In this document: positions 11,179 to 24,699 of the stretch, piece by piece
How positions within the stretch are numbered: the first letter of the stretch is position 1
Layout: each line of letters starts with the position of its first letter
Source: Viscum album
Taxonomy: Eukaryota > Streptophyta > Magnoliopsida > Santalales > Viscaceae
NCBI GenBank assembly: GCA_963277665.1
Contig: OY728119.1
Location: 319,320,206 to 319,384,205, forward strand
DNA length: 64,000 nt
Direction: 5' to 3'
The notes under the pieces: generated by a model
Seen by the model: only the letters and a program-made list of their open reading frames with translations
Told to the model about the DNA's origin: nothing
The model's database searches: none
Position numbers and translations under genes: made by a program

Positions 11179-13620
11179 GAACCATTGGTTGTTTCCATTA
11201 ATAAAGTCAACTATAACCTGATGTAATAGATTGTGCAACACATTTAACTCCCTCCCACCACTCACTGTAATCCATCAAGAGAAAATAAATGCACCTACCA
11301 GTTGTTCTTTTCTTGTTAGAACAAAAATGGTTAAGCTCGTGTGAATATCTAAAATAATAAAATTAATGGGAAATTATCCATTGGGTATTTTTCCAAACAA
11401 TAAATTAAAAACTTGGTGAAACATTCATGAATCTCTCAAATAAAAAAATTATTGGGTTGTTATCTATCAGTCAAATTTATTTTTAAAATATATTAATGAA
11501 ATTGTTTTGAACCCAACACAAAATGCTCAAATAAAATAATGATCAGTTAATCATGCAAAGTTCCATATAGTTTTCCATCTACTACCCAAAAAATATGATA
11601 TTCAAAATATAAATATTTTAAAAAATCTTTTTTAGCAGAGGTTCCCATTAAATAAGTCCATCCATTATTTGAAATTTCCCAGCAGGAAAAATGAATGGAC
11701 AGAGACAGAAAAGTATATTTTGTTAACTATGCATATCTAATTGTGCACACCATGTCGTCAATATTTCACTAAATAGTGAACTTGATCATTGTTTTATTCA
11801 TTACTTCAGATACCTATCTCATCAAATGCAACCCAATCTGTGATAATTAAATCATCAAGTGACTCTTCCAGCAAGTATGTTATGGCAGCAGCCCATACAT
11901 GTCTCAAAATGATATCACATACCCGATAAATTCAACATCAGGTGGAGAACACAATGGTCTAAGAGTAGAATCATTTTTTGTTCAATCATTTTCATTGATG
12001 TTTCCCTTGAGGGCCTCTATGTAGTGAAAATAATGATTCCACATCTTATAAGGAATGAGGAAGATTTTCTAGTGGCTCTCATTTCCACATCCAACAGCTT
12101 TAATTTCATATCAATGGTGTGTGAAATTCACACACCTTAAGAATCTAATGAAGGTGGATCATAAATAAACATAAAAATCCATTTAGGTTAATATGCTGCA
12201 AAGGTGGGAGCCTATCCACCAATGTAACTTGCTCCATCCCACCAATACAATCAATCACATAGTGAGGGAACCACTCGACACACTACCACCTTTGGCACCC
12301 ATGTACATGAAACAAGGGGGACACATCAAGCAAGGATGACGGTAGATATCTAAAATTTGGCACATATACCCACTATAGTTTATAATAAATGATGTCAAAT
12401 TCAAATATTACCCATCAGGATGGCTCATATCCCTACTCACTCGGAACAAGTTTGTGCGAAATCTTTAGAATGGTATTTTGGGAGGCGCATATCCCTACCC
12501 TCATGCATAAATACCACGAGGTTATTATGATGGAATAAGGTGGAAAGAATTAGGAACATATCCCTAATTTAATCAATGATATCATCCAGTGAATAGTGGA
12601 GATGTAAAATTAACTATCTTTTATCAGTGCACACAATTCAATAAAATGTAAATATATATTATAAATGGATGAATAAATCCACAAAAAAGATATGAAATTG
12701 GTGAATATATAGGGATAAGAACAAATTCCCATCCCTACAGCCAGGGAATCTCAACAGAATGATCATGATGGAATAGCGGTTGTTGTAGATAAATATCACA
12801 TTCTTACTCCCGTCCAGAATTATTATTGGCATATTTCGGTAAAGGACAAGGTGTCATATTCAGATCATACTCCCTATCAAATTAGAGATCACCCGGTGAT
12901 AGTGGAAAATTCCTCAGGATAGGGTCACTTGACTATAAAAACATTATTGTGGAATATTCAAACGACCTATTATTTGTACCATATCCCAATTATAGAAGGA
13001 CAAAAATAAGTGATGGGGCACATTCCTCTAGCTTATCGGTGCCACACCCCCTAGAATATGTCTAAATGGACCACGCACATGAATCCATCCCAGTCAAACC
13101 CACCCCACTTTTCTTCACTTGGATAAACTCCCATGTCGATTCCCCTTAGGCCACCACCCCACCTATATGCACTACACATGAATAATAAAATAATGGTTCC
13201 CCAATATTTGGGGATAAATGATGGAGTGGAAGGATTCAAACCAGCACTACCTTATTGTAATATCATATTTACGTATTACTCTTCCATGGATTTCACCATT
13301 AATGTCTTAGTATACTAAAAATTAATAATGTAACAAAGTGTTTCCACCTCATTCACTTATGTAATGTTTTTCATGAAACTATACTTTGATTTATATTGTT
13401 ATTTTTATTTCATTAGTGTAGCTTAAGAGTGTATTTATTAGAATTTCATTTTAGGTTATCGGATATCTTGCATTGTATTGATTATATTTAGGATATTTTC
13501 TTGATTAACACTACCCTTATAGATGTTTACATACCAATATTGGTGTGTATTTTGGTTATACACTTGTATCTATACGATGTTCAACATATAATCAATTTTT
13601 GATATATAATATCATCCCCC
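11179..13620. other. Intergenic DNA with degenerate repeats, no gene
   Basis: No open frame with a recognisable domain is present. Between about 12360 and 13060 short related blocks built around CATATCCCTA recur (near 12367, 12426, 12488, 12559). Some, such as CTTATCGGTGCCACA near 13036-13050, look like the reverse complement of the tandem-repeat part of the E2 LTR. This may be a decayed minus-strand LTR of an E2 relative. I could not set boundaries. Confidence 0.35.
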
Positions 13621-16600
13621 TTATTCTGTCATTTTCCTAGAATTGTCAACCAATTTAATATTTTTTCATACACCCATCAATATAGAAAAATTATTAGATT
13701 CTCCTCCAATACTATGTTGTGATTAGCCCATTTAACTGTTAGTAAATCATCACATATAAATATAAGAGTAATACAAATTGGGATTATTTTTATAAAATCA
13801 TGATATATAAAATATATTATATATTGATTTATTTTTTTGAATTCATGAATCATTTCATATATTAATTAATTAAATATATTCATAAAATATTCATTTTTAT
13901 TATAATTACATGAATATTATTAAATTCATTAAGAATCATGAATGAAATTCGTGAAACATGCGGTGATTTAAGGAAAAAATAGTTTTATGGATTCTACAAT
14001 TAATATAACATCATTAAATATGAAATGGTAGTGATTTGTATTTAAAAAAATGGATTTAGAGTGGTTAAAAATTATCAATATATAATAGAAATAAATATCC
14101 AAAAAAATAATTCAATAATAACTATATTTTATTTGAATTAGATAAATATAATCTATTTAGGTTAATCTTTCCATGAGATTATACAATATAACTATTTACC
14201 CACCATATCAGTAATAATATTACAACTCTTTATGTAATCCATTGGATTCATGAATCTCTAGTTTCTTGTGATGGATTAATTTACAGCCATGATCATTTAA
14301 AACCATTATCTAAATAATTTATGGAAAAAGAACAAAATATATTGATGATTTTTCTATTATAACAAAAAAATTCTAGTATAATTGTTTATAAATATTGTTA
14401 TATGATTTATAGATACTAATCAATGTATAAATTATTATAACAAAAAATTATTTCAACATTCAGAATATCATCAATGTTTTAGTTATGAAACTTTTATGAA
14501 ACCATTTATAATATAAAACAAAATATTATGAAATATTCAACTCACTAAAATTTAATATTCTATCATCATAAAACCATAAAAATTCATGAAATTATTTTTC
14601 AACCTATAATTATTTCCTAAATGTTATAATAATCTATCAACATGAGTTATTATACAACACATCTAGTGATATAATAAAAACATCATTTTCCATTACTACA
14701 TCCCAGATTACATAAGTAGAAACCAAAACATGGTTAATAACATAAAATCATGATTTTAAATTTTATAAATATTTATATGAGACTATGTTAAGCCACCCTG
14801 ATAAGTAGGATGTTACCATTAATAGGGTATTGGACTATATGGGATAAGACCCAATGGGGTGGTTGTTATGATGGTTGGTAAGGATAAATAAAAATGGGAA
14901 AATAAATGTTTATTATAATCATTTTGATGTGTTGAGTGTTAATAGATTAAATAATGTATTACAAATTACCCACATATATACATTATGACATATATTAATG
15001 ATCTATTTGTGGTTTAATATTGAGTTTTTTGTTGGTAATGTATCATTTAGCATGTACTAACTACCTATATACACAAAGTAATGTATATAAATACATGATT
15101 ATTCTAAATGTATTTAAAGGAAATATCCCAATTTAATTTAATTTTGATGGATTGAATTTACAAGGATATTTAAATAGTTCTAAATAGAGGAAGTAGAATT
15201 ATTTAGCATTGTCTTACTCACCCTCTATATATTTATTATTTTTTATGTTTTCTTTTATACCATGTATATGATCTTCCCATTGGGTGATTACTCATTTATA
15301 CATGGATGCATGATATGATATGGGTTTAATATGATATTACACGGTGGCATATATTATTGTAAAACTTTTCTTTATATTTTTATCCCATTTGTATAGTTTT
15401 GACGTTATAGTTTTATGGATGTTCATTTCTTCCTACTTTTTATATTATTTTTATATCAATGTTTTATTCTCACTATGATAATAATAGAACTATCATTTAA
15501 TTTTCTAAACATATAATATAGATAGATTCATGTCTAATATCATGTAGTATGCCTTGGTTCATGTTATATAGTTTAATCTATAAATTGTGAATATTATATA
15601 ATTAAAGGCCAATTTGATTAAATATGAATTTACAAAGTTATTTTGAAGTAAAATAAACCAATGTGGAAAAATTTATTGTTGGGATGAAATATAAGGTAAA
15701 TTTTCAGGATGTAATGGCTTTATTATGAAATTTATTTTTATAATTAAGTGGATGTATATAATATTTATTGACACTAAGAAATGATAATAATAGTTTTTTT
15801 ATTTCTAAATGATTAAGGATAATAATTATATTATTTTATGTATTGAAATTTACTATTTGCTGAATATTTTAAGAGGATATTAATGAGATGGATACACCTA
15901 AGGAAATGTTTTAATGGAAATATATTTAATTGAAACATAAAGATATATAAAGATGTCAATGGGTGTAATAATTGAATTCTCCACTATGATTTTGTGGAGG
16001 TGTAGAAAAAATAGTGAGTAGGAGGCCTATATTTCATGTGGAGATGGATCATCAATGAATAACATTAACATTATAAAAAATTTATAAATGTCATTATAAA
16101 TAAAATATTTTTTTATTAAGGTATACAATTGTAGTAGATGATGTATTAAAATGATTCAAGGAAATTAAGGAAACAAATAATATTATTTTTTAAGTGATAG
16201 ATAATTATAAAAAAACAGGGGGTTATTTCTAAAATCATTATGATCAAATCATGATAAATAACTAATGAAATTTTTTAGGGTTCTATTAGGTTCTATATAA
16301 GGTATTTAACAATTTAATATGATACCACCACACAAAAATCATTTGTTGTAATAAACCAAATCCATCCAAGAATATGTAATTTTTTGTCTAGATAATACTG
16401 GGAATTATATTAATAAATCATGAAACATACAGAATAAAAGTAAAATGGATCCATATAAACTAGATTATCCATGATTTTTTGGCATCTTGAATGATGTTAT
16501 GGTTTCACTGTGAATGACTAAATCACAATTCAACATGGGTTAAATTATTCAATATTAAGTTGACCACACCACTTAAATCATAGATATAAAAATGAGATAT

Positions 16601-19072
16601 CATATTTTTTTGGACATATGTTTGATAGGATGTTTACACCATAATGGAGATATAAAAACCCAAATTGGGATAAATTTTAATTTTTTAAATTTATATAAGA
16701 GAGAATCAAGATTTGATATAGTAAATTGTTTTTTGACCAATTTTTTTGAACATAAATAGTGGTGATGTATAATCAAAATGTGGGGATATAGTAAAATTGA
16801 ATATTTTAATTTATATATTATAATGATTTTGGGACACATGAAAATTAAATAGAAATTCATGGGAAGGGGAATTGATCCAAACATTGACTTAAGGATTTAG
16901 TTTTGGAGTGATTCATAAAACATTGGTAAAATAATTTTGGACTATAAATCACCAAAATTAAAACATAAGATTTTATATAGATTTTAGATATAAGAGGAAG
17001 TAGAATATTATTGATAAATCTAGCGTGTTAATGAAGCATCTATGTTATAATTTTTCATTGATACATCACATTATTTTATAAAATATGGGGAAAACCAAGA
17101 ATAATCCTAGAATAAAATATATGATCATATGGAGGTATTTAAGTTATTATGATTGTGTAGATGAAATGGATCTACATTAATCATTGAGTTTAAATCTCCT
17201 CTGAATCAAGTGAAGTGGATAAAAAACATTATTGTGTTAAGTAGATAATTCATTCTATAAATAATGATTTATAGTGAATATAGTTCATATATTAATTTCA
17301 TTGGGACATTAAAATATATAAACTTATGAATAAATTTCTAAACAGCACTTAGGGGAGGATGATTAGTTAGTGAATCATAGATGGCATTATTCCATCAATA
17401 AAGTAATTATAATAGAGTCAAGTCTTTTCAAAGAGTTACCATGACTGAAACATTATATCCACTAAATAAATGTGAGTGAATTAATAGATTTTGAAACTAG
17501 AAACATATTTGCATGTATTGACTTTGGATGTATCCTATTGCAAGCCAACTATGTGAAAATACTCATGACATGTAATTATCCAAACATGCATATCACATTT
17601 TAATGATTCTAATATATAATATGATAAAAAACTACATAGTTTTTTATATTTTGGACATTTTTTAATCAATTTATTTAGAGAAAGAATTGAGATAAATAAA
17701 TTAGAATTCAAGAAATTTTTGATATCTGACACATTAATAGTACACTTCATGATGTGAGAGCTATGCAATGAGTGAAAAATGGTAAAACCTTTAATATTAC
17801 AAATCTAATTAGAAACCATAACAATGGCGAGTCAATGAAAAAATTATATCATAAAGGGTAAATGATATCCTATTAGCAGTGGGTGGATCATCTGAATATC
17901 ATTTGGTGATGCTACTAGAAAATATGTGGGGGAATCGTATTTATGTCAAAACCCTAATTAGTAATAGTTACAAATATACTAAACATCATATAGTAAACCC
18001 ATATATTTTTTATATTAAAAAAATTATACTCACCATATGTTTTTTAATGTGGTATGGGATATATTTATTAGCATACCATGGTACTATATATTTTTATTAT
18101 TTTATATATATGATTAAATTTTTTCATTTTAGTAATTTCTCGCAAGATGTTTTTTAGAATTCTATAGATTTAGAGGGACTCATGGATTACCCACATAGCT
18201 ATTAAACTATTTAGTGACCATGTGCTTGGATATATCATTTTATAGTTCTATTTCATATGGTTAGTGCAGGATAAATTAAATAGTGTGGTAAATTTTTTTA
18301 TAGAGTGTATGTGACATAATCAGCACACAGTTTGTTAGACTATTTGGTGAACCATATAGGCCTCCCTATGTTTTAAATTTTATTCTTGTCTATCTATTTT
18401 CTTTTTTTCTATCACCCACAATCTCCCTACATTTTTAACCTCTCCCTCACATGACCAACACCATCAAAAATCCTCTCATTTCCCATTACTCATCATGTAT
18501 CACACCTTATGGTGCCCCCATTAGAACCACCTCATACCTTTATCCTATATTATCCCTTTATAACATTCATGATAACTAGGATGAATAACCTTCCCATTTT
18601 ACACATGATACTTCAATCTTTGGTCTCCGTTCTTGTGGAATCATAGGGCGATCTATAGTATTTATAGAATAATCTCTACTGGAAGTTCTATGAATCCCTA
18701 TATTTATCATTCATAATTATTTTCAAACAACCTTGTCACTAACGTAATTCAAGTCAAAATGTCTGTGTTTCAGTTTAAAATAATTTTGTGGGATCCCTTT
18801 TTTTTCTAGGGCATGAAATCTGGTGTTCAAGAAATTTTGTTCCAATTTTTTCATTATCAACAGCCTTTTAAAAAAAACGAGTATGTTTTATATTTCCATA
18901 ACTATTAATTTGACAACTGTTTATTTCATTATTTTTAAAATTTATGTTTTAATTTTCTATGATTGTGTTATACATGCTATATGGGGTTTTCACGGTTTCC
19001 ATCAATATCAGAATCTGTTATAATAAAATAAATTACATAAAACTAGTTTTATTTTGACCACTCATTTCAACA
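13621..19072. other. AT-rich intergenic DNA, no gene seen
   Basis: The region is dense in stops in all frames. A pyrimidine-rich patch at about 18370-18560 resembles one at 32650-32850 on the other side of E2. This raises the possibility of an older LTR pair around E2, but the match is weak by eye. Confidence 0.4.
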
Positions 19073-19077
19073 ATATG
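19073..19077. repeat. E2 target-site duplication, left (ATATG)
   Basis: ATATG directly precedes the TG of the 5' LTR and is repeated directly after the CA of the 3' LTR. Confidence 0.8.
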
Positions 19078-21208
19078 TGTAGTACTCCCAGTTTCTAATA
19101 TGTAACTTATACTTCATGCTTTTCAGGGTTATAAAATTAAGGGTTATGAAGGGGAGATTCAGGAGAACATTGGATGATGATTTTAGACAAAGGGGAAGTC
19201 TCACAGGTGGCACAGAATTTGTCTAACCATGCAGCCAAACCATGCCTAGTTTCTCATTTTGAGGCAGTGGCTCATAAACAATTGGAGCATGGTTTTAGAG
19301 ACCATACGAGGAGCCCATGCGAAGGTTTTCTACAGCAGTGACTAATGCATTTTTAGCGCATAGTTTGTCTAACCATGAAAACTATCTATGCAAACACTTA
19401 AGTGAGATCCTAAAAAAGTGGATATCACACATTTTTTTTCTCTAACTAGATCGTTTTTTCTCATCAGCTTCCATAAAATGGGAATTTTATCCTCCTTATC
19501 CCAAATATGGTTCTCCCATAGTTCTGTAGGTGGTCCAAAAGATTCCCTTGCAAAATTAAAGGTAGATTCTTGAAGAATCTGATCGTTCTTCATTCTTCAT
19601 GATCAGTTTCATAGATCTACTTAGATCTACTTCTTATTTTCTCTCTTTTTCATAGATATACTATCTATATGGTTAGATCAATGTTTTTGGATTCCATATA
19701 TGATGTTATTTTGTCTTTTTTTCTATCAACGAGAACAGATCTATGGTGGTTCTGGAAGAATCAATGAGGTTTTCTTGAGATGTCTTCATTCATTGTAGTT
19801 TTTTTCAAAATCTTTGAGATAGGTGGATTATTTAATATGTCCAATTAATATAAATGATGGGATTACATTCAAGTTTTATATGTGGTGTCAAATTTAATTT
19901 TGATTTTGTTCTTAAAAACCTTTTGAAAACAATTTTGATTGATGGTTTTGAAATCCGGAATATTTGGGATTTTGAATGTGTTCATGTATTCATAATTTTA
20001 AAATAGAGATTAAAAAATGGGGATTTTTTGAAATTGTGGCACATGGTTTGGAATAAATGTTTTCAATAAAAAGTAAATATTTTATTTAAGTGAAATATAT
20101 GTTTTTTGATTGGTTTATTCATTGGTTTTCAATAAAAATACATTTTTAGTAAAATGATTTGAATTAGTTGAACACACTATGTTTTTTGCATGATAGTTGT
20201 GTGTGTTCATAGGTTATTGGGACAGATAAGTGTAAGGGGTCTCCCCCATCATTCACAATATGGATAAGTGTTAGGGTTATCCCCCATCAAAGGGTGCATG
20301 TGGGACCGATAAGTGTTCAGGGTCTCCCCCATCATTAATTAGATGGATAAGGGTTTTATGTCTCCCCCTTCAATTAGTTCACCAGGGATGACATAGTGAA
20401 AGGATGACTCGCCACTCATGAGTATAGGGATATCTAGGTTACATGCACTATTACTAGTGTGGTTGTCTCGAATGGATGGGGTATTCAAAAATAATATTAA
20501 GAAATGGTTTCAATGAATTTATTAGTTATTTTTCAAGAAAAATAACTTTCTGAAAATTGGTTTCATTTAGATTGGTTCTCACTTGTTTGCAAACTATTTT
20601 TGGAAATTGTTTATATTTGTTTATAAACTGTTTTGGAAAATTATTTTATATATACTTTTTTATATAAATGTGGATTAATTATTTATCCTACTAGCGTGAG
20701 TAGGGTAGTCATTGGGAAAAACCTACCGAGTTTTATACTCACCACTACTTTGGCACTTCGGTGTTTTTGATGATGTTATCTTCTGGTACATGGGAAAAGG
20801 TAATGTTTCCCACATTTCTAGTAATACCTCTAAATATTTGGGTTGTTTGGAGATTGGGGAGTTTAAAAATTGTGGATCATGGATTCTTGTAGTCTTTTTA
20901 GAGTCTTGTGTCATTTAGCTACTATGTGCTTTGATAATTAGCTATTTTTATTTTGTTGTATTCATTCATGTGGTTTTGAGATACATGAAGTTGATGAGAT
21001 GTCTTTCATTGGATCATGTGTGATATAGTGAGTTTTTGTTTAGGGTTGGTTTGTTTATTGGTTTATTTCATAAAGGATAAATCGTACCCCACTTGTATTT
21101 GAAACCCTTCGACATTTATTTTTAGCTTTGGTGTATTTGGGACATCACTTCAGGACAAGTAATTGCACGTTGGACTCTCATGAAAATGAGAATGAGCAGG
21201 TCCTTACA
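19078..21208 (+). repeat. E2 5' LTR
   Basis: It begins TGTAGTACTCCC and ends TCCTTACA, and aligns with 26062-28144 throughout. It contains four tandem units of about 41 bases at 20221-20388. Confidence 0.85.
20221..20388 (+). repeat. Tandem repeat in E2 5' LTR (4 x ~41 bp)
   Basis: Units start near 20221, 20263, 20304 and 20345. Each carries a GATAAG core followed by a CTCCCCCATCA or similar pyrimidine block. The 3' LTR has only three units (about 27195-27325), which largely explains the length difference between the two LTRs. Confidence 0.7.
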
Positions 21209-21210
21209 AA

Positions 21211-21222
21211 TGGTTTCAGTCG
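21211..21222 (+). other. E2 primer-binding site
   Basis: TGGTTTCAGTCG lies two bases after the 5' LTR and resembles the initiator-Met primer site TGGTATCAGAGC with a few changes. Confidence 0.6.
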
Positions 21223-21589
21223 GGTCCTTCCCTTGTGGTACAAATCATCAATGTTCTTTCTCTTGGAGTTGTAATTCATTTTCTTTTATTCATTGGGTTG
21301 GAATCTTAGATAGGAGTAGTATTGTTGGAACCAGAACAGTACAGCATAAAAGGACGTAGCTAACCTGTTTATGCTGAAGTTCAAGTTACCTGGGTGTTTG
21401 GTATATAAGTGTTATGGATTAACATCTACAATGTTGGAAATATCATTGTTATTGGTTTATCCAATTAGATGAGCAGGTCATGAATTTTAGAGTAATGATA
21501 TCCCAGTTGAGAATGTGGTTTCACCAGAACCACGGGTGAACCAATATCCAGTTTAGAGTATTGTCCAAGATTTTCATGATGTGGATACG

Positions 21590-22528
21590 AGGATCTGAAG
21601 GAATGAACCACAGAATGTGGATCATACCATTATTTAATGAAGCAAAATCCACTAAACATCTATGGTGATGGTAAACTTGAGAAGGCATAGGTGTGGCTAT
21701 GTAGGATGAATCATATCTTTGATATCATTGGCACATCATCAAAGCTCATGGACAAGCTACCGATGAATATGCTCGATGATCTTGCATGCCAGTGGTGGGA
21801 TTTAGTGGTTTAGGAGAAATTAGATGAAGGCCATACATAGGAGGATACTGAAGAATTATTCAACAAATAATTCTATCCTCATACGTTCAAGATCTAGAAA
21901 ACAACTGACTTCTTCTGACTAAAACAAAATAGCCTCTCTTTCATAGAGTACATAGCTAAATTCTTGAATATAGTCCATTTTCACCAGATGTTGTGACATG
22001 TGTGCCTTTGAATGTATGCATCATCAAATTATAGATAAGGAACAAAATTCAATCAAATATTTTAGTTATCTGTATTACAGATTATACAACGATCGAAAAA
22101 AGAGTGGTTGTGGCTGAAGGTGATATCTTAAGATCTATAGTAGGTGGAATGATGATGCCTACAGGGAATAATGGAACTAAATTTCTAGAAGTATGTGGAA
22201 CAGGGAGGACTATTTCCAAGGTGGAAGTGGATATCAGAATCTGACGAGTGGATCAGCAAACCTTTCTCCATGGACCAGATCAATGCTGGTTTCTTTCAAT
22301 GTTGTACTTTTGTCTAGACAAAGAGAGAGTGTACGACACAACCTAGAGTATGCCACAACTAAAAGTAAATGGGGAATCTTCAGCCCTATCATCACAGTGC
22401 CCCAATTTCAGGTTCTTGAGACACTTCTCAGGCATCGAATGCATCATATTATTCGACATGACGAGGAAAACAAAATCAGTCTCGCTAGCAGAGAAGATCT
22501 ATCATTGGTGATTCTAGAAATACCTTGA
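21590..22528 (+). pseudogene. E2 gag remnant
   Basis: Broken frames keep the retrotransposon Gag signature: a CQWWD block near 21785-21800, an ELFNK...FYPH block near 21855-21890 and a SFIEYIAKFLN block near 21940-21970. These correspond to the conserved W, KYFP and YEAKF positions of Ty3 Gag. At least five in-frame stops occur. The open frame at 22193-22528 belongs to the downstream linker and shows no intact CCHC knuckle. Product if intact: capsid/nucleocapsid protein. Confidence 0.65.
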
Positions 22529-22639
22529 ATCTTCAACAAGGGTAATCTTAGGAAGGAACCAAGGAGAATAGTGAAATGAATAATCAATTATATAAGGTTG
22601 AGAAGATAATTAGGGATGATCATTCTGGACCATCTATAG

Positions 22640-23100
22640 TGAGAGGTATGATTATTTTGAATTCTACCCTCATAGAAGTTCTCTTCGATACCAGGGGATC
22701 ATATTCCTTAAGTTCTTCTCATGCTTTTGACATGCTGGGTTTAATGTTTTAAATGATATACTCTTTCTTAAAACTAAAAACACGTCTTAGTGAAAGATAA
22801 TGGCAGTCCGTTACGGGTAGAGAAAGTTCTATAACTGTTGATGGAGATGAACTGAAATGGGACTTCTCAATGTTTGGCATTGATGTCTATGATGTAATAA
22901 TGGGTATGGATTTGTTGATGACATTCAAGGATGACATTGACTGTTATAGTATAATAGTTAGTTTCACGACTAAGGACAACATCGATCATATCTTTAGAGG
23001 AGAGGGGATGGCAATGAAAGTGGAAAAGAGATTGTTCACACCAATGGTGGGAAAGATCACCTATCAGTTGGAAGAATTGACGTTGGTATCCATGGAATAA
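22640..23100 (+). pseudogene. E2 protease remnant
   Basis: An LFDTRGSYSL motif at about 22681-22710 is the aspartic protease active site, with the Gly of DTG changed to Arg (codon 22693-22695). The following frame 22870-23100 has the family's DVIMGMDLL segment, the conserved flap-distal DVILGMDWL region, then an IDC block. A frame break separates the two parts. Confidence 0.7.
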
Positions 23101-23119
23101 ATTGAGGAAAATAGTTTTC

Positions 23120-23760
23120 CATTTGTTGTGGATCAATTTATAAATGTCTTCCTCATGAACATCATAGGGTTACCACCCCTATAGGAAGTGGAGTTTACGA
23201 TTAATCTCCTTCTCATGACCTATCCTATTTCCCTTCCATCTTATAAGATGAAACCAATAGAGTTAAGGGAATTGCAATTGTAGTTGGGAGAATAGTAAAG
23301 AAATGGTTTCATTTGACTAAGTACATCTCTGTGGGTAGCAACAGTCTTATTTGTTAAGAAAGATGATGGAACTATTCAACTATGTGTTGATTATCATAAG
23401 ATACACCATGTACGATAAAGAATAAGTACCCACTCCCATGTATTTATGATTTACTGGATCAATTTAGTGGATCGAAGTGGTCTTCCATTATTGACTTGTG
23501 ATCAGCATATCACCAATTTGCGAGTTTGAAAGGAGGATATTCTAAAGGCAACTTTTGGAAGCAGATATGGCCACTTTGAATATGTAGTCATGCATTTTGG
23601 TCTAACAAATGAACCAATGGTCATCATGTTATTGATGAATTGGATATTTTAAAAATATCTACATTCTTTTATTGTGGTGTTTGTGGATAAAATTTTGGTC
23701 TATTCAAAGACAAGGTCTGACCATGAGGAGCACCTTTAAATAGTGTTACAAATCTCGAGA
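23120..23760 (+). pseudogene. E2 reverse transcriptase remnant
   Basis: Recognisable blocks in order: INLLLMTYPIS (about 23199-23231), VLFVKKDDGT (about 23347-23375), KYPLP (about 23427-23440), SSIIDL*SAYHQF (about 23482-23520), [16 protein letters not shown] (about 23563-23610), and the catalytic box FVDKILVYSK (about 23680-23709). The active-site pair DD has become DK (codons 23686-23691), and several stops interrupt the frame. Identity is clear and function is lost. Confidence 0.8.
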
Positions 23761-23989
23761 GATCACAGTTTGTATTCCTAAATTATCAAAGTCTGGTTTT
23801 TGGATACAGTAAGTACATTTTCATAGACATTTCTTTTCTAAAAAAGGGGTTTTTTTTTGATCCAGAAATAATAGGAGATGTTATCTCATGGAAATAACTA
23901 AGGAATGGCTTCAAAATACAATGTTTTCGATATCTAACTGGTTACTACCAATGCATTGTGTGTGATTTCTCATATCTAGCTTATCTAGT

Positions 23990-24480
23990 GATAGATCTGA
24001 CAATGAATAATGATACATTCCAATGGACAATGGAATGCTATAAATCCTTCCAAGAGTTTAATGATTGGCTTACATGAGAACCTATATTTATTTTTCTAGA
24101 ATCCTTACAAGGGTATGTGTTGTACTATAATGCTTAGAGATCATGATTGGGTTGTGTTATCATGCAAGGAGACCATGTGATAGCATATGGTTCAAAGTAG
24201 TTGAGGGTGGATGATAAATATTACCCCACACATGATATAGAGTTAGGTGATGTTGTCTATGCCCGGAAAAAATGTAGACACTATCTCTTTGGTAAGAAAT
24301 TCACTGTGTTTACAAACCACAAAATCCTAAAACATATTTTCTCATAGCGAGATTTGAATCTGAGACAATGGAGATGAATGAAGTATCATTAGATGATAGA
24401 CTTTAAATTCATGTATACACAAGGAAAATTGAATATAATAGGGGATTCATTGATTAAAAGGTCATTTGATTAGTTGAAAA
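23990..24480 (+). pseudogene. E2 RNase H remnant
   Basis: The segment keeps FQWTMECYKSFQEF (about 24019-24060), HDIELGDVVYARKKCRHYLFG (about 24230-24292), FTVFTNHKILKHIFS (about 24300-24344) and DLNLRQW. These match the Ty3 RNase H region. The Asp of the usual FTDHKSLKY is Asn here. Stops and frame changes are frequent. Confidence 0.72.
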
Positions 24481-24699
24481 AAAAAGCTTCAGATGAATTG
24501 CAGATGATGTCGGTCATAGACGATAGGCACATTGAATGTGAAGACTATGGTAATATTGTAGTTTTCTTTTCGGCTACAGATGTTACTGATTTGGTAAAAA
24601 TGGTCAAAAGAGGCACAAAAATCTAATACAGAATGTATGGTTATGATTTAAAACCCAATGGTGAGGAGACCAATGAAAGATGAAACCATGATGGGAGTT

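Noticed and set aside
13385..13620. Possible Copia LTR end (TATACACTTGTATC... near 13558)
   Set aside because: It looks like the tail of some Copia LTRs, but I found no partner, no duplication and no defined start.
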